Shown: positions 41,783 through 49,901 of the stretch, in pieces
Layout: the number at the start of each line of letters is the position of its first letter
Numbering within the stretch: the stretch's first letter is position 1
Source: Trichomonas vaginalis G3
Taxonomy: Eukaryota > Parabasalia > Trichomonadida > Trichomonadidae
Reading direction: 5' to 3'
Assembly (NCBI RefSeq): GCF_026262505.1
Contig: NC_067204.1
Span: forward strand, 21,111,300 to 21,175,299
DNA: 64,000 nt
Notes under the pieces: model-generated
Seen by the model: only the letters and a program-made list of their open reading frames with translations
Told to the model about the DNA's origin: nothing
Database searches by the model: none
Made by a program: the position numbers and the translations under genes

Positions 41783-41935
41783 ATGAACAATACAGCATTG
41801 AGACAAATGGGTTCAAGATGGATTTGTCGGCTTCCAGCAGTTACACAACGTGTTTGTCAAGTTCTTCCTATACCTCAGGAAGTTTTAGACCGACTTAAAA
41901 AACAACAACAACCAGTTGAAAACAAACCAAACTAA
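41783..41935 (+). CDS. E2 50-aa unknown protein
   Basis: Starts MNNTALRQMGSRWICRLPAV and ends in a KKQQQPVENKPN tail. Its leader AAAATTTTTTACTGAGATGA is duplicated before the next gene at 41955, which supports expression of both. Probably a minor virion protein; unrecognised. Confidence 0.45.
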   Translation: MNNTALRQMGSRWICRLPAVTQRVCQVLPIPQEVLDRLKKQQQPVENKPN

Positions 41936-41954
41936 AATTTTTTACTGAGATGAA

Positions 41955-42538
41955 ATGACCGAAGAAGTTGAAACGGTAGATTTGACACACACAAACAAAA
42001 AGTTCAGAACCATTGTCAAAACCTGTCAAAGAACTTACAGATGAAGAAAAATTCAATAATAGAAAGTGCCAGGTCTGGAAATACAAACCCTAACTATAAA
42101 GTCACTTTTCATAGAAATGGAACGGCTAGTATCTCAAAAAAGAAACAGACTCTCACAAATAAAATATTGAAGTCTGAAGGAGCTTTCGAGACAACAGATG
42201 GGAAAGTATACTTCACTGACGAACAGTTCATTATAGAACATCTCATTGACTTAGAGTCGAAATATTCTAAACTTTACAACAAACACAAAAAGTTGAAAGG
42301 AAAACAAAAACAAATGGCATATGATATTTATGAAGATACTAACGACACTACTGTTCCAGCAAGTGAGGTAAAGTCAGAGGAACCGAAAAGTGACGAAAAA
42401 CCAATAGAAGAAGGTGAGCCAAAAACTGAAGATAAACCAAAACCAAAGTTTAGTCTCCAGACTAAACCAAGTCAACCTTCATTAGCTGGTATGGGTTGGC
42501 GTCAAAGGCTTATGGCAGCAGGCGGTTATGTTAAGTAA
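41955..42538 (+). pseudogene. E2 acidic/lysine-rich protein gene, broken
   Basis: Starts TEEVETVDLTHTNKKFRTIV. The C-terminal part carries alternating Glu/Lys/Pro (EPKSDEKPIEEGEPKTEDKP) and ends AGMGWRQRLMAAGGYVK. Likely disordered. The duplicated AAAATTTTTTACTGAGATGA leader precedes it. About two breaks. Confidence 0.45.
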
Positions 42539-42570
42539 AGAAAAAAAAACATTTTTTTATTTTTATAAAA

Positions 42571-43290
42571 ATGCCCCCGCATAGAATGGATAGAAAATCT
42601 GCTAGAATAAAAGCAGAGTTGCAAAGATATGGTTGGAGAGTTTCGAAGAATTTTAAATATAGGAAGGGAAGACCCATAAAAGTCTATGACAAATTGTCTG
42701 GTCTTCGCTACGAAATGGACTTGGAAACAGCGCGCGCAAACTATCCAAACAGACTGGAGAGGTTAGAAGAAGAACGTCTTATGGACATGCCTTTCAATGT
42801 TACTGAGCCGCAAGTTGAAGGACAAGACGGCTTTGCCAGATTCTACTGGAAACATAACGAACAATTGCATCCTTTGAGAAGGAAAAAAGGTAGTGCAGAG
42901 GATGGTCATGCTCCCATGGAAAGAACAAGATATGCATATGAAAAGTACCGTGAAGTTAGAAGTAAAATTACATCTGGTCGAACCTTTACAGTAAACTTTG
43001 ACGAAGGAAAGAACAAAGAAGGCTTCATGGGTGTACTTGCTGCCATTCAAGACGGAAATAAGAAAGGATACAATCTCAGACTAACCGTAACAGATTTGGA
43101 CGGTCATATATACTACTCACATGGCAATGTCACAACAGCCGCACAACTTCTTGACGCTTTCAAGACTACAAAGAGAGAACAAATGGTTGACTCCGACTCA
43201 GACATTTTGAATGCAATTGAAGGAATTGCAAGTGTCAAGTTCGAATGGTACCAACCTAACCCTCAAGCAGTCAGACAACATGTTTGTTAG
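42571..43290 (+). CDS. E2 239-aa basic unknown protein
   Basis: Intact frame. A strongly basic N-terminus (PPHRMDRKSARIKAELQRYG, then WRVSKNFKYRKGRPIKVYDK) suggests DNA or RNA contact. The C-terminal half is beta-rich with DLDGHIYYSHGNVTTAAQLL. The leader is a long T tract ending TATAAAAATG. It is a candidate core or nucleoid protein of the particle. No family recognised. Confidence 0.55.
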   Translation: MPPHRMDRKSARIKAELQRYGWRVSKNFKYRKGRPIKVYDKLSGLRYEMDLETARANYPNRLERLEEERLMDMPFNVTEPQVEGQDGFARFYWKHNEQLHPLRRKKGSAEDGHAPMERTRYAYEKYREVRSKITSGRTFTVNFDEGKNKEGFMGVLAAIQDGNKKGYNLRLTVTDLDGHIYYSHGNVTTAAQLLDAFKTTKREQMVDSDSDILNAIEGIASVKFEWYQPNPQAVRQHVC

Positions 43291-43340
43291 ATGAGAAATA
43301 TGAAATGGCATACCATTTTAAAACATTTTTTAAAACAGTA

Positions 43341-43358
43341 TATTTTTACATATATTAA
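43341..43358 (+). promoter_or_regulatory. T-rich leader before penton-like gene B
   Basis: TATTTTTACATATATTAA directly before ATG 43359. Belongs to the structural leader class described at 37685. Confidence 0.55.
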
Positions 43359-44219
43359 ATGCTTCAGGTTGAAAAACAAAGAACAAAAGTAGCAGATACA
43401 AAACCGTTAGACTATATCTTTACAAACGCTGGTAGGACTATATCAGATGAAGAAATTTCATCCGGCTCCTACCGCTTTGACTATCCAATTCGTTGGCTTC
43501 AAAGTCCTTCAGATGCAAAGGCAATAGGATTTAGAAGAGTTTTGTTTTCAAAAAGAACTAACGCGTTTATGTTTGCAGTATATTTTCACGGTCAATATAG
43601 AGGTCATGACGGTCTACTAGACAAATTTGACGAAATGAGAATCTTTACGGTTCGTTCAGACGAAAGTCTTGAGAAGACTCTAAATGACTTTCAAACTCAA
43701 ATAAACAAATACTACTGGGAATTTCAAGAAAAATACGATTCTTTACTAAATGGAACATACTATCTGAAACTAGAATATGACAAGATGAACTCCACAGTTT
43801 CATTTCAAAGGATTGAAAATAACCCTCCAAGAGATACACAGTTTTTATTTTGGCAAGTAGACAAACGTTCTTGGGCACAATTTCTTCGGTTACTAAACCA
43901 GAACGAACCATTACCACCTGACGGTCCGTTCTGGTTTATACGCCCACCAGCAGATTTGACAGTTTATAGAAACGTGTTTGACCCTCAAAATGTTATATGT
44001 CATGCAAGTTTCAGTTCAAGCAACAATAGTTTTCTTTGTATTGGTAAGGACTTTTATGACTTTGCTTCTAAATTCTACGAACCACCCAGTAACAGTTTCT
44101 CTGACTTTCAAGTTTGGTTCACAACAAATGGTGTGCAACATATTGTTCCATTGTACTACGACTTTTATCTCGAATTGTCTTTCATATATAACTACGGAGA
44201 AGTGCTGAAAAAGTATTGA
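43359..44219 (+). CDS. E2 penton-like protein B
   Basis: 286 residues, intact. It starts MLQVEKQRTKVADTKPLDYI; FDYPIRWLQSPSDAKAIGFR and the C-terminal VICHASFSSSNNSFLCIG and SDFQVWFTTNGVQHIVPLYY are shared with gene A. Beta-strand-rich throughout. Size and family-wide conservation beside virion genes fit a single jelly-roll vertex protein; this is inference and needs a structural comparison. Two related copies in one element suggest different vertices or a duplicated receptor-contact protein. Confidence 0.6.
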   Translation: MLQVEKQRTKVADTKPLDYIFTNAGRTISDEEISSGSYRFDYPIRWLQSPSDAKAIGFRRVLFSKRTNAFMFAVYFHGQYRGHDGLLDKFDEMRIFTVRSDESLEKTLNDFQTQINKYYWEFQEKYDSLLNGTYYLKLEYDKMNSTVSFQRIENNPPRDTQFLFWQVDKRSWAQFLRLLNQNEPLPPDGPFWFIRPPADLTVYRNVFDPQNVICHASFSSSNNSFLCIGKDFYDFASKFYEPPSNSFSDFQVWFTTNGVQHIVPLYYDFYLELSFIYNYGEVLKKY

Positions 44220-44500
44220 AAAATGAGTTTTGGTTGAAAAAAGAGGTGGAGCCAAAAGTGGCTCGACCTCAAAACAAGCATTTTGTGAAGAATATACCAC
44301 CCCGCGGAATTCCGCGGGTTGCTTTTTATACAAAATTCAACAGGTGAATTTTCATGAATTTCCTTAAGATAGAAAAAGTGAGTTAAAATGAGATTTTTAT
44401 CGTTGTGGTCCGACGGTTAAGCCACAAACGAATGTCCGACGGTTAAGCCACAAATGGATGTCCGACGGTTAAGCCACTCAAAAATATTTTTTATTTTTAT
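44220..44500 (+). repeat. KilA-N gene fragments and a 26-bp tandem repeat
   Basis: 44278-44333 duplicates 44702-44758 of the KilA-N gene, including the perfect 16-bp palindrome CCGCGGAATTCCGCGG. The part GAGCCAAAAGTGGCTCGACC just before it matches the E1 KilA-N gene instead. CCGACGGTTAAGCCAC then repeats at 44410, 44436 and 44462. Confidence 0.85.
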
Positions 44501-44510
44501 TGTAAGAACA
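44501..44510 (+). promoter_or_regulatory. TGTAAGAACA box of the E2 KilA-N gene
   Basis: TGTAAGAACA after a TTTTTATTTTTAT tract, 3 bp before ATG 44514. The same geometry is seen in E1 at 15482-15491. Confidence 0.7.
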
Positions 44511-44513
44511 GAA

Positions 44514-45176
44514 ATGACAGTCGAAGCAAAAACGTTCACGAACAAATCTAATGGCGAAACATTCACAAAAGGCACTTACAACGGTATTGAAGTCTTACGT
44601 AGAGACAAGGATGGTTATATAAATGCAACAAAGATGTGTCAGCAGTTTAGGAAAGACTTTAGAAGGTTGTTGGAAAATAAGTCCTGGGAAGAGTATTTTA
44701 AGGCATTTTGTGAAGAATATACCACCCCGCGGAATTCCGCGGGTTGCTTTTTATACAATGTTAATGCAGGAATTCCCGATGAAATCAAACAGGTTAGAGG
44801 AATGTATGTAGACCCAAGACTCGTAAACTATATTGCAATGTGGGCTTCTCCAAAATATTGTATAGCAGTTGGAAAAATTATGGACTCCATAGACAAGAAA
44901 GTTCATGAGAAATTAGATGAAGAAGAACTTGAAGATACAGTAGAGAATGCAAAACCTTTGTTCGAAGAAGAAGTTAGAAAAATGCATGAAAAACAAATAG
45001 AACATGAACGTGAGATATGTTCTGGTTATAGAGACTCGCCATACGAACTAGACCAATGGGAACAAGAAGATTTAAAGAGAGAATTTAGAGAATATGAACT
45101 CGCTAAGATAGCATTTGAAGCTGCAGAAAAGAAGTTAAAAGTTTGGGGTCGTTTTGTACAAAAATATTGTGAGTAA
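44514..45176 (+). CDS. E2 KilA-N DNA-binding protein
   Basis: 220 residues, intact. The KilA-N domain spans about residues 12-120: KGTYNGIEVLRRDKDGYINA-TKM, the DPRLVNYIAMWASPKY core helix and KIMDSIDKKV. An acidic coiled-coil C-terminus follows (EEYELAK-type helices). KilA-N proteins are viral transcription regulators or DNA-binding proteins. The N-terminal 34 codons are nearly identical to the E1 gene at 14813-15478, much closer than the rest of the elements. The ATG at 44514 is chosen because the TGTAAGAACA box ends 3 bp before it. Confidence 0.88.
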   Translation: MTVEAKTFTNKSNGETFTKGTYNGIEVLRRDKDGYINATKMCQQFRKDFRRLLENKSWEEYFKAFCEEYTTPRNSAGCFLYNVNAGIPDEIKQVRGMYVDPRLVNYIAMWASPKYCIAVGKIMDSIDKKVHEKLDEEELEDTVENAKPLFEEEVRKMHEKQIEHEREICSGYRDSPYELDQWEQEDLKREFREYELAKIAFEAAEKKLKVWGRFVQKYCE

Positions 45177-45189
45177 ATGAACCATTTTT

Positions 45190-45400
45190 TTCGACAAAAA
45201 TATATTTTAGGTGAAGAGGTGAAATCTCACCTCTTTTTTCACCTGTTTTTTCACCCTCATTTCTACCACCGTAGAAAACACACAAAACTCTTGAATTTGT
45301 TGCTGAACTCGACAAAAATATATTTTAGGTGAAGAGGTGAAATCTCACCTCTTTTTTCACCTGTTTTTTCACCCGTTGGATTTTCATGAATTTCCTTAAG
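45190..45400 (+). repeat. Two hairpin cassettes after the KilA-N gene
   Basis: Cassettes at 45197-45257 and 45315-45374: AAATATATTTTAGGTGAAG followed by AGGTGAAATCTCACCT and TTTTTTCACC strings, able to fold GGTGAA with TTCACC in several registers. The same cassette occurs in both E2 ends and at 46371-46568. Possibly a transcript 3'-end signal (inference). Confidence 0.8.
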
Positions 45401-45449
45401 ATAAAAAATATATTTTAGTTTTTTATAAAATATTTTTTTTTATTTTTAT

Positions 45450-45459
45450 TGTAAGAACA
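45450..45459 (+). promoter_or_regulatory. TGTAAGAACA box of the 304-aa gene
   Basis: TGTAAGAACA whose last A is the A of the ATG at 45459, following a T-rich tract. Confidence 0.65.
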
Positions 45460-46373
45460 TGTTAGCAACAACTTCACCAAACTCGTTAGTTATGAATCCT
45501 ACGTCAATGTTAGTAGAAATGAAAAGCTTCATTCCTTCTTCATATACTTTCGAAACAGAAATCCAGAAGATAAAGCAAGAACTGTTAACAAGTAATTTAG
45601 ACTGTAGTGCGAAAGATGAAGAAAATGAACAGTATCTTTATGAAATGCAGGACATTATTGACCATCTACCTAAACTACCTGAAATCCAACAACAAAAACT
45701 CACTATTCCAGAATTCGATGAAATAGAAGTCGGACTGACTGACTCGGTAGAAATAAAGAAGTTCATACGAAAGGTAAATTATGAATTCCTTGGTTTTCAT
45801 TGCAACCACAAAGTCATGGACAAAGACTGCGATATGGTATATAAGAACATCTCTGACATATATAAATCTGGGGAGTTTAAGACCTACGACAACTTTGTTT
45901 CGTTAGTTGCAAAATGTGTATGGCAGATAAGAGATAAAGATAGTAGGGGTAAGGTATGGAACGAACAGATAAGACCAACTGCTTCAGATTTAAAGAAAAC
46001 CATTGACGCCTTAGTCGTACTTGCAGGTAAGGTTTCAATGTACAATGCAAAAATGAACCCGCAATGTTCAAAATGTAAAGCAGCAATGAGGAAATATAAC
46101 TACTCCGTCAAAGAGATAGAAAGAATGAGAAACGACTATGCAGATTTAAAGAAAGAAGCAGAAAAGCCAGCAGAAAATAAAATGGACATGTTAGAATTTC
46201 TGAACAAAAACTATCCAACAGCAGACGATTTCCTTCTATCTGATGTCAAGAAGAAGTATAAAGAAACTTTCGGTATCGTTAAAACATTTGACATACTAAA
46301 AGAAGAAATAGAAGCTACGAAATTGTTTAGGATTTCAAATATACATCGTACAATTCATGTAAAACGCTTGTGA
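45459..46373 (+). CDS. E2 304-aa unknown protein, KilA-N promoter class
   Basis: Intact. N-terminal Ser/Thr/Met-rich segment, a region with Cys and His (FHCNHKVMDKDCDMVY, later NPQCSKCKAAMRKY) that could bind zinc, and a C-terminal charged coiled coil (MRNDYADLKKEAEKPAENK). The promoter box groups it with KilA-N and GIY-YIG genes rather than with virion genes. No family recognised; a regulatory or replication-accessory role is a guess. Confidence 0.6.
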   Translation: MLATTSPNSLVMNPTSMLVEMKSFIPSSYTFETEIQKIKQELLTSNLDCSAKDEENEQYLYEMQDIIDHLPKLPEIQQQKLTIPEFDEIEVGLTDSVEIKKFIRKVNYEFLGFHCNHKVMDKDCDMVYKNISDIYKSGEFKTYDNFVSLVAKCVWQIRDKDSRGKVWNEQIRPTASDLKKTIDALVVLAGKVSMYNAKMNPQCSKCKAAMRKYNYSVKEIERMRNDYADLKKEAEKPAENKMDMLEFLNKNYPTADDFLLSDVKKKYKETFGIVKTFDILKEEIEATKLFRISNIHRTIHVKRL

Positions 46374-46812
46374 AAAAAGAGGTGAGAAAAGAGGTGAGAA
46401 AACGGGTGAAATCTCACCTCTTCACCTAAAATATATTTTTGGGTCATTTACGCTCATTACGAAGTAGTCTTGACAAAACATTTACGATGAAATCATGAAA
46501 ATTCATGAGGTGAAAAAAGAGGTGAAAAAAGAGGTGAAATCTCACCTCTTCACCTAAAATATATTTTTGCTGAAAAAAATGACACTTTTTCATTATATAA
46601 CTGTTATACAAGATAGAAAATCTTTCTCGCCTAAAACACATGAAAACAGTGAAAAAATGACCAAATTTCATTATATAACTGTATTTTTTGACGAAGAGAA
46701 CTTTAACACTTCGTCAAAAAAATCCCTGAAATCATATCTTTTATACAAGATAGAAAAAATAAAGTTAGTTTTTTTAAAATATTTTTTTTTATTTTGTATG
46801 TAAGAACAGGAA
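46371..46812. repeat. Inverted hairpin cassettes and promoter tract
   Basis: Two cassettes in the opposite orientation to those at 45197 (46371-46453 and 46508-46568), each ending AAAATATATTTTTGGGTCAT or close. A duplicated pair TTTCATTATATAACTG near 46585-46600 and 46666-46682, and ATACAAGATAGAAAA twice (46608, 46742). No gene. Confidence 0.75.
46799..46808 (+). promoter_or_regulatory. TGTAAGAACA box of the GIY-YIG gene
   Basis: TGTAAGAACA, 4 bp before ATG 46813, after TTTTTTTTTATTTTGTA. Confidence 0.65.
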
Positions 46813-47427
46813 ATGTTAAACATTGAGTTTGAAACAGTTAGAAAGATAGACAATAACACCAAAGTGGTTAGAATAGGGGATTTAAACGTAAGATACTCAA
46901 AGAAATACAACAAATATTCTTTGTCAGACATTTTAACACTATCTGAAAAGAAAACATCCCACGACTGGGTTAGAATTGCTTCTACTCAGAAAATTTTGAC
47001 AAGAAATCCTGAGCTTATGATATCGGTAAGATTCTATGGAACAAGAACATATCTCATCGACAAAAGTCTTATACCAGTAGTTTTGTTCTGGTTAGACCCA
47101 GTTGTTGGATATAATTTCATAACATATGGTTCATTCGATACTGAACGTTGCAGTGAAGGCTTACTTTACATCGTTCAGAAACCGAAGGACTTCAATACAA
47201 AGAGATATAAGATAGGAAGAACATTTAATATAACTCAAAGATATGACAGTACAGTCAATAGAGTTAAGGTTGCGTTTGTTAACGATATGAGAGCTGCTGA
47301 AACAGAACTACTTGAAAAGTTTGAGAAATTGTATGGTGCTCCCACGAAAGGTAAAGAAACGTTTGAAGTAGATGAGATAGATAGTGCTATAAAATTATTT
47401 GACGAAGTTGCTGAAAAATACATGTAA
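46813..47427 (+). CDS. E2 KilA-N/T5orf172 (GIY-YIG-like) protein
   Basis: 204 residues, intact. The N-terminal half (YSLSDILTLSEKKTSHDWVR, ISVRFYGTRTYLIDKSLIPV) resembles the KilA-N/BRO-type module. The C-terminal half has the T5orf172/GIY-YIG pattern: GLLYIVQKP, YKIGRTFNITQRYDS, MRAAETELLEKF. This architecture occurs in large DNA viruses and phages and could be a DNA-binding nuclease-related regulator. The frame closes shortly before the next gene of the same class. Confidence 0.78.
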   Translation: MLNIEFETVRKIDNNTKVVRIGDLNVRYSKKYNKYSLSDILTLSEKKTSHDWVRIASTQKILTRNPELMISVRFYGTRTYLIDKSLIPVVLFWLDPVVGYNFITYGSFDTERCSEGLLYIVQKPKDFNTKRYKIGRTFNITQRYDSTVNRVKVAFVNDMRAAETELLEKFEKLYGAPTKGKETFEVDEIDSAIKLFDEVAEKYM

Positions 47428-47502
47428 AGCGTTTATTTTTGGTCTTTTATACAAGATAGAAAATAACGCTAATTTTATTTTTTTTTATTTTTTTATTTTG
47501 TA

Positions 47503-47512
47503 TGTAAAGACA
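47503..47512 (+). promoter_or_regulatory. TGTAAAGACA box, variant of the class
   Basis: TGTAAAGACA, 3 bp before ATG 47516. Differs at one or two positions from the four TGTAAGAACA boxes. Confidence 0.5.
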
Positions 47513-47515
47513 GAT

Positions 47516-48409
47516 ATGTCAACAACAGAGAACACAACAACTGCTATCGTTCATGAAGCTATAAATGAAGAATACGAGTACATACAATATAACAAACAGT
47601 TACGTCTCATTCGTTCGGTCAAAGACGATATGTACCAAATGAAAAGTATTTTGACAGCATGTTTTGCTCCAGATACTAAGAAACCACAAGACTGGTTTAG
47701 GAACCAAAGCACTATTGAACTATTAAATGAAGCTGAAAATTCGACTACGAGAAATCCCGTAGTCGCAAAAACTCGAGTGGGAGAAAAACCCCAGTCGCCA
47801 AAACTCTATGAAAACAGTGAAGAACAGCGACTACGAGAAAAACCCCAGTCGCCAAAACTCTATGAAAATCGTGAAAAATTGCCAAATGGTTTGAGAGGAT
47901 ATTATGTACATAGACTTCTTGTAAATAATGTGGCACAATGGGCTTCAGCTCGCTATTCATGGTATGTTTGTAAACTTCTTGACGAAATTCATAGACAAGA
48001 ACGTGAAGAGCTAGAGAACAAGCTTGAAGCAAAAGACAAAAACATACAGAAAAGAATACCACGTTCGGTACCAAAAGGAAAGGAAAAGAACTATAAGTAT
48101 ATGATTTACACTGAAGAGATGGAAAATGAAGAAGACAGAGATATGGTTATGTTGCATTTAGTCAGAAGAAACAACAAAAGCTTTTACGACCTTGCTAAGA
48201 TTTACAAATCTGACAGAAATTGGTTCTATCGCGAAAACTTACCGATTTCAATGACACCAAATGAAGATGTGAAACAAATAGTTCAAGATACGTTACCTCA
48301 AACACACTATGATATGAAAGGTTGTACAATACTTACATTCAAAGAAGATTTGCCATTGTTAAAGGAAAAAATAACAGAGTATTTTGACAACTTCAAACAA
48401 GTAGAGTAG
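47516..48409 (+). CDS. E2 KilA-N protein with C-terminal DUF3627-like region
   Basis: 297 residues. The KilA-N part is split by a repeat-rich insert: KPQDWFRNQSTIELL, then three copies of EKPQSPKLYEN-like sequence, then GLRGYYVHRLLVNNVAQWAS-AR and WYVCKLLDEIHRQEREELEN. The C-terminal region (HLVRRNNKSFYDLAKIYKSD, NLPISMTPNEDVKQIVQDTL) resembles the DUF3627-type tail attached to viral KilA-N proteins. The in-frame duplication in the middle may be a length variant. Intact. Confidence 0.78.
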   Translation: MSTTENTTTAIVHEAINEEYEYIQYNKQLRLIRSVKDDMYQMKSILTACFAPDTKKPQDWFRNQSTIELLNEAENSTTRNPVVAKTRVGEKPQSPKLYENSEEQRLREKPQSPKLYENREKLPNGLRGYYVHRLLVNNVAQWASARYSWYVCKLLDEIHRQEREELENKLEAKDKNIQKRIPRSVPKGKEKNYKYMIYTEEMENEEDRDMVMLHLVRRNNKSFYDLAKIYKSDRNWFYRENLPISMTPNEDVKQIVQDTLPQTHYDMKGCTILTFKEDLPLLKEKITEYFDNFKQVE

Positions 48410-48509
48410 ATGAACCATTTATTTTTCAAGCTTGACACCAAAGATGGCTCAGGTAGCTCTAGATGGTAAATTGTCTTGTCCGAGTCCTTCTGGGTCTATG
48501 TCGGTCATT

Positions 48510-48900
48510 GTTTCAAGACAAGTCTTTTACTTTTTCAAGACAAGTCTTTTACTTTTTCAAGACAAGTCTTTTACTTTTTCAAGACAAGTCTTTTACTTTT
48601 TCAAGACAAGACCCGTTATTTTTCAAGAAATTTTTGGTGTAAAGTTCTCAAATTTGAGAACAGTGGTCTTGCTTGAAGACGATACCCGTACTTTTTCAAG
48701 ACAAGTCTTTTACTTTTTCAAGACAAGTCTTTTACTTTTTCAAGACAAGTCTTTTACTTTTTCAAGACAAGTCTTTTACTTTTTCAAGACAAGTCTTTTA
48801 TTGTTTCAAGACAAGTCTTTTACTTTTTCAAGACAAGTCTTTTATTGTTTCAAGACAAGTCTTTTACTTTTTCAAGACAAGTCTTTTATTGTTTCAAGAC
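48510..48900 (+). repeat. 22-bp iteron array with an internal palindrome (about 13 copies)
   Basis: CAAGACAAGTCTTTTACTTT repeats every 22 bp in two blocks (about 48514-48608 and 48697-48900). Each copy centres on AAGACAAGTCTT, a palindrome with a 2-bp spacer. Some copies carry TTATTG in place of TTACTT. Being 22 bp, the array is open in all three plus frames, which explains the spurious ORFs here. It could be an origin-like or protein-binding iteron region. Confidence 0.9.
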
Positions 48901-48901
48901 A

Positions 48902-49042
48902 ATGTCCGACGTACCACCAACCGAGTCCATTCCAAAGCCAGAAGAACCGACAGCCCCAGCACCACAACAGACTAAGACTAAACTCTTTATTTTTATTGAC
49001 TTTTTACAATTTGAACTTTGTTCGCGTAGATGTGAATTCTGA
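48902..49042 (+). CDS. E2 46-codon Pro-rich ORF, doubtful
   Basis: Starts SDVPPTESIPKPEEPTAPAP directly after the iteron array and overlaps the 3' end of the ATPase gene. The proline-rich start looks protein-like, but the tail is hydrophobic read-through of the opposite gene. Low confidence. Confidence 0.25.
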   Translation: MSDVPPTESIPKPEEPTAPAPQQTKTKLFIFIDFLQFELCSRRCEF

Positions 49043-49865
49043 AAGAAGTATGAGGGTCTTGTATGACTTTGTACTTCTCCCATAGTTCATGTCTGTCAAA
49101 CTTACCTGCCATGGACTCTTTCATAAGTTCCATGAAATCGTCTTCGGACAATCCAGGGAAAAGTACAATGTCAGTAAGTATTCTCTTTACATCCTTACTT
49201 AAACTCTTTGCTGTCTGTACACAAATGACAACTGAGATGTTAAAGTGTCTGAGCTTCTTGAGAATTCGACACATGTCTTGTTCTCTGTTCTTTAACAAAG
49301 GATGAGAAGCAAAGTCATCTAAGATAAGAAGACATCTGTGAGGGTAAGTCTTCCAATCGTAAGATTGCAATTTCTTCGAAATGTATTCTATCTCTTTCTG
49401 TTTGTTTCTGAAGTGTTTCTTCTCTAATATTCTCTGCATTTCCTCATTTGGGTCTTTAAACTTCGAATTTATATACTCATTTATAGCATTATACTTCAAA
49501 ACCCTTCTTTGGTACTTCTTTATCCAATCTAACAACTCAGTATCCTTTATACATACTAACTTAGACTTCTTTATAATATCTTTGAACGAATTGACGGTTT
49601 GATCGAATTGACCAGAAGTACTACAAATGACTACTAACTCATAGAATGGGTTCTTCTCATCTAGTTCTTGTTGTTGTGCAGCCATTTTAAGATAAGTGAA
49701 AGTCTTGCCCGACCCAGGTGGTGCGATTAGACCTGTTATACCATTCTGAGCAAATAAGAACTTGTCATGTATAGGCTTTATCTGAGCATTTTCTAACTTC
49801 CTCTTGTTCTTATTTAAAACATTCTCAAATTTTTTGTCAATGTCAGCAAACTTTTTTTCTAACAT
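48993..49865 (-). CDS. E2 genome-packaging ATPase (FtsK/HerA/A32 type)
   Basis: 290 residues from the ATG at 49865, chosen because the next gene diverges from 49902 and the segment upstream is not conserved-looking. Walker A is GLIAPPGSGKTFTYLKMA and Walker B is RCLLILDDFASHPLL, with a sensor-like stretch ISVVICVQTAKSL and the arginine-rich KILKKLRHFN. It would drive DNA into capsids. The E1 homologue at 6055-6881 is divergent. Intact. Confidence 0.86.
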   Translation of the reverse strand: MLEKKFADIDKKFENVLNKNKRKLENAQIKPIHDKFLFAQNGITGLIAPPGSGKTFTYLKMAAQQQELDEKNPFYELVVICSTSGQFDQTVNSFKDIIKKSKLVCIKDTELLDWIKKYQRRVLKYNAINEYINSKFKDPNEEMQRILEKKHFRNKQKEIEYISKKLQSYDWKTYPHRCLLILDDFASHPLLKNREQDMCRILKKLRHFNISVVICVQTAKSLSKDVKRILTDIVLFPGLSEDDFMELMKESMAGKFDRHELWEKYKVIQDPHTSFRIHIYANKVQIVKSQ

Positions 49866-49901
49866 ATTTTTAGAAAAATTAAAATTTTTATCTTTTTGAA
49901 A

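Noticed and set aside
48510-48900. Possible CRISPR array
   Set aside because: No distinct spacers between repeats; the unit is a pure 22-bp tandem repeat in a eukaryotic element.
48432-49085. Long frame with FQDKSFTFSRQVFYFFK repeats
   Set aside because: A 22-bp repeat is open in all three frames; the protein is an artefact of the iteron array.
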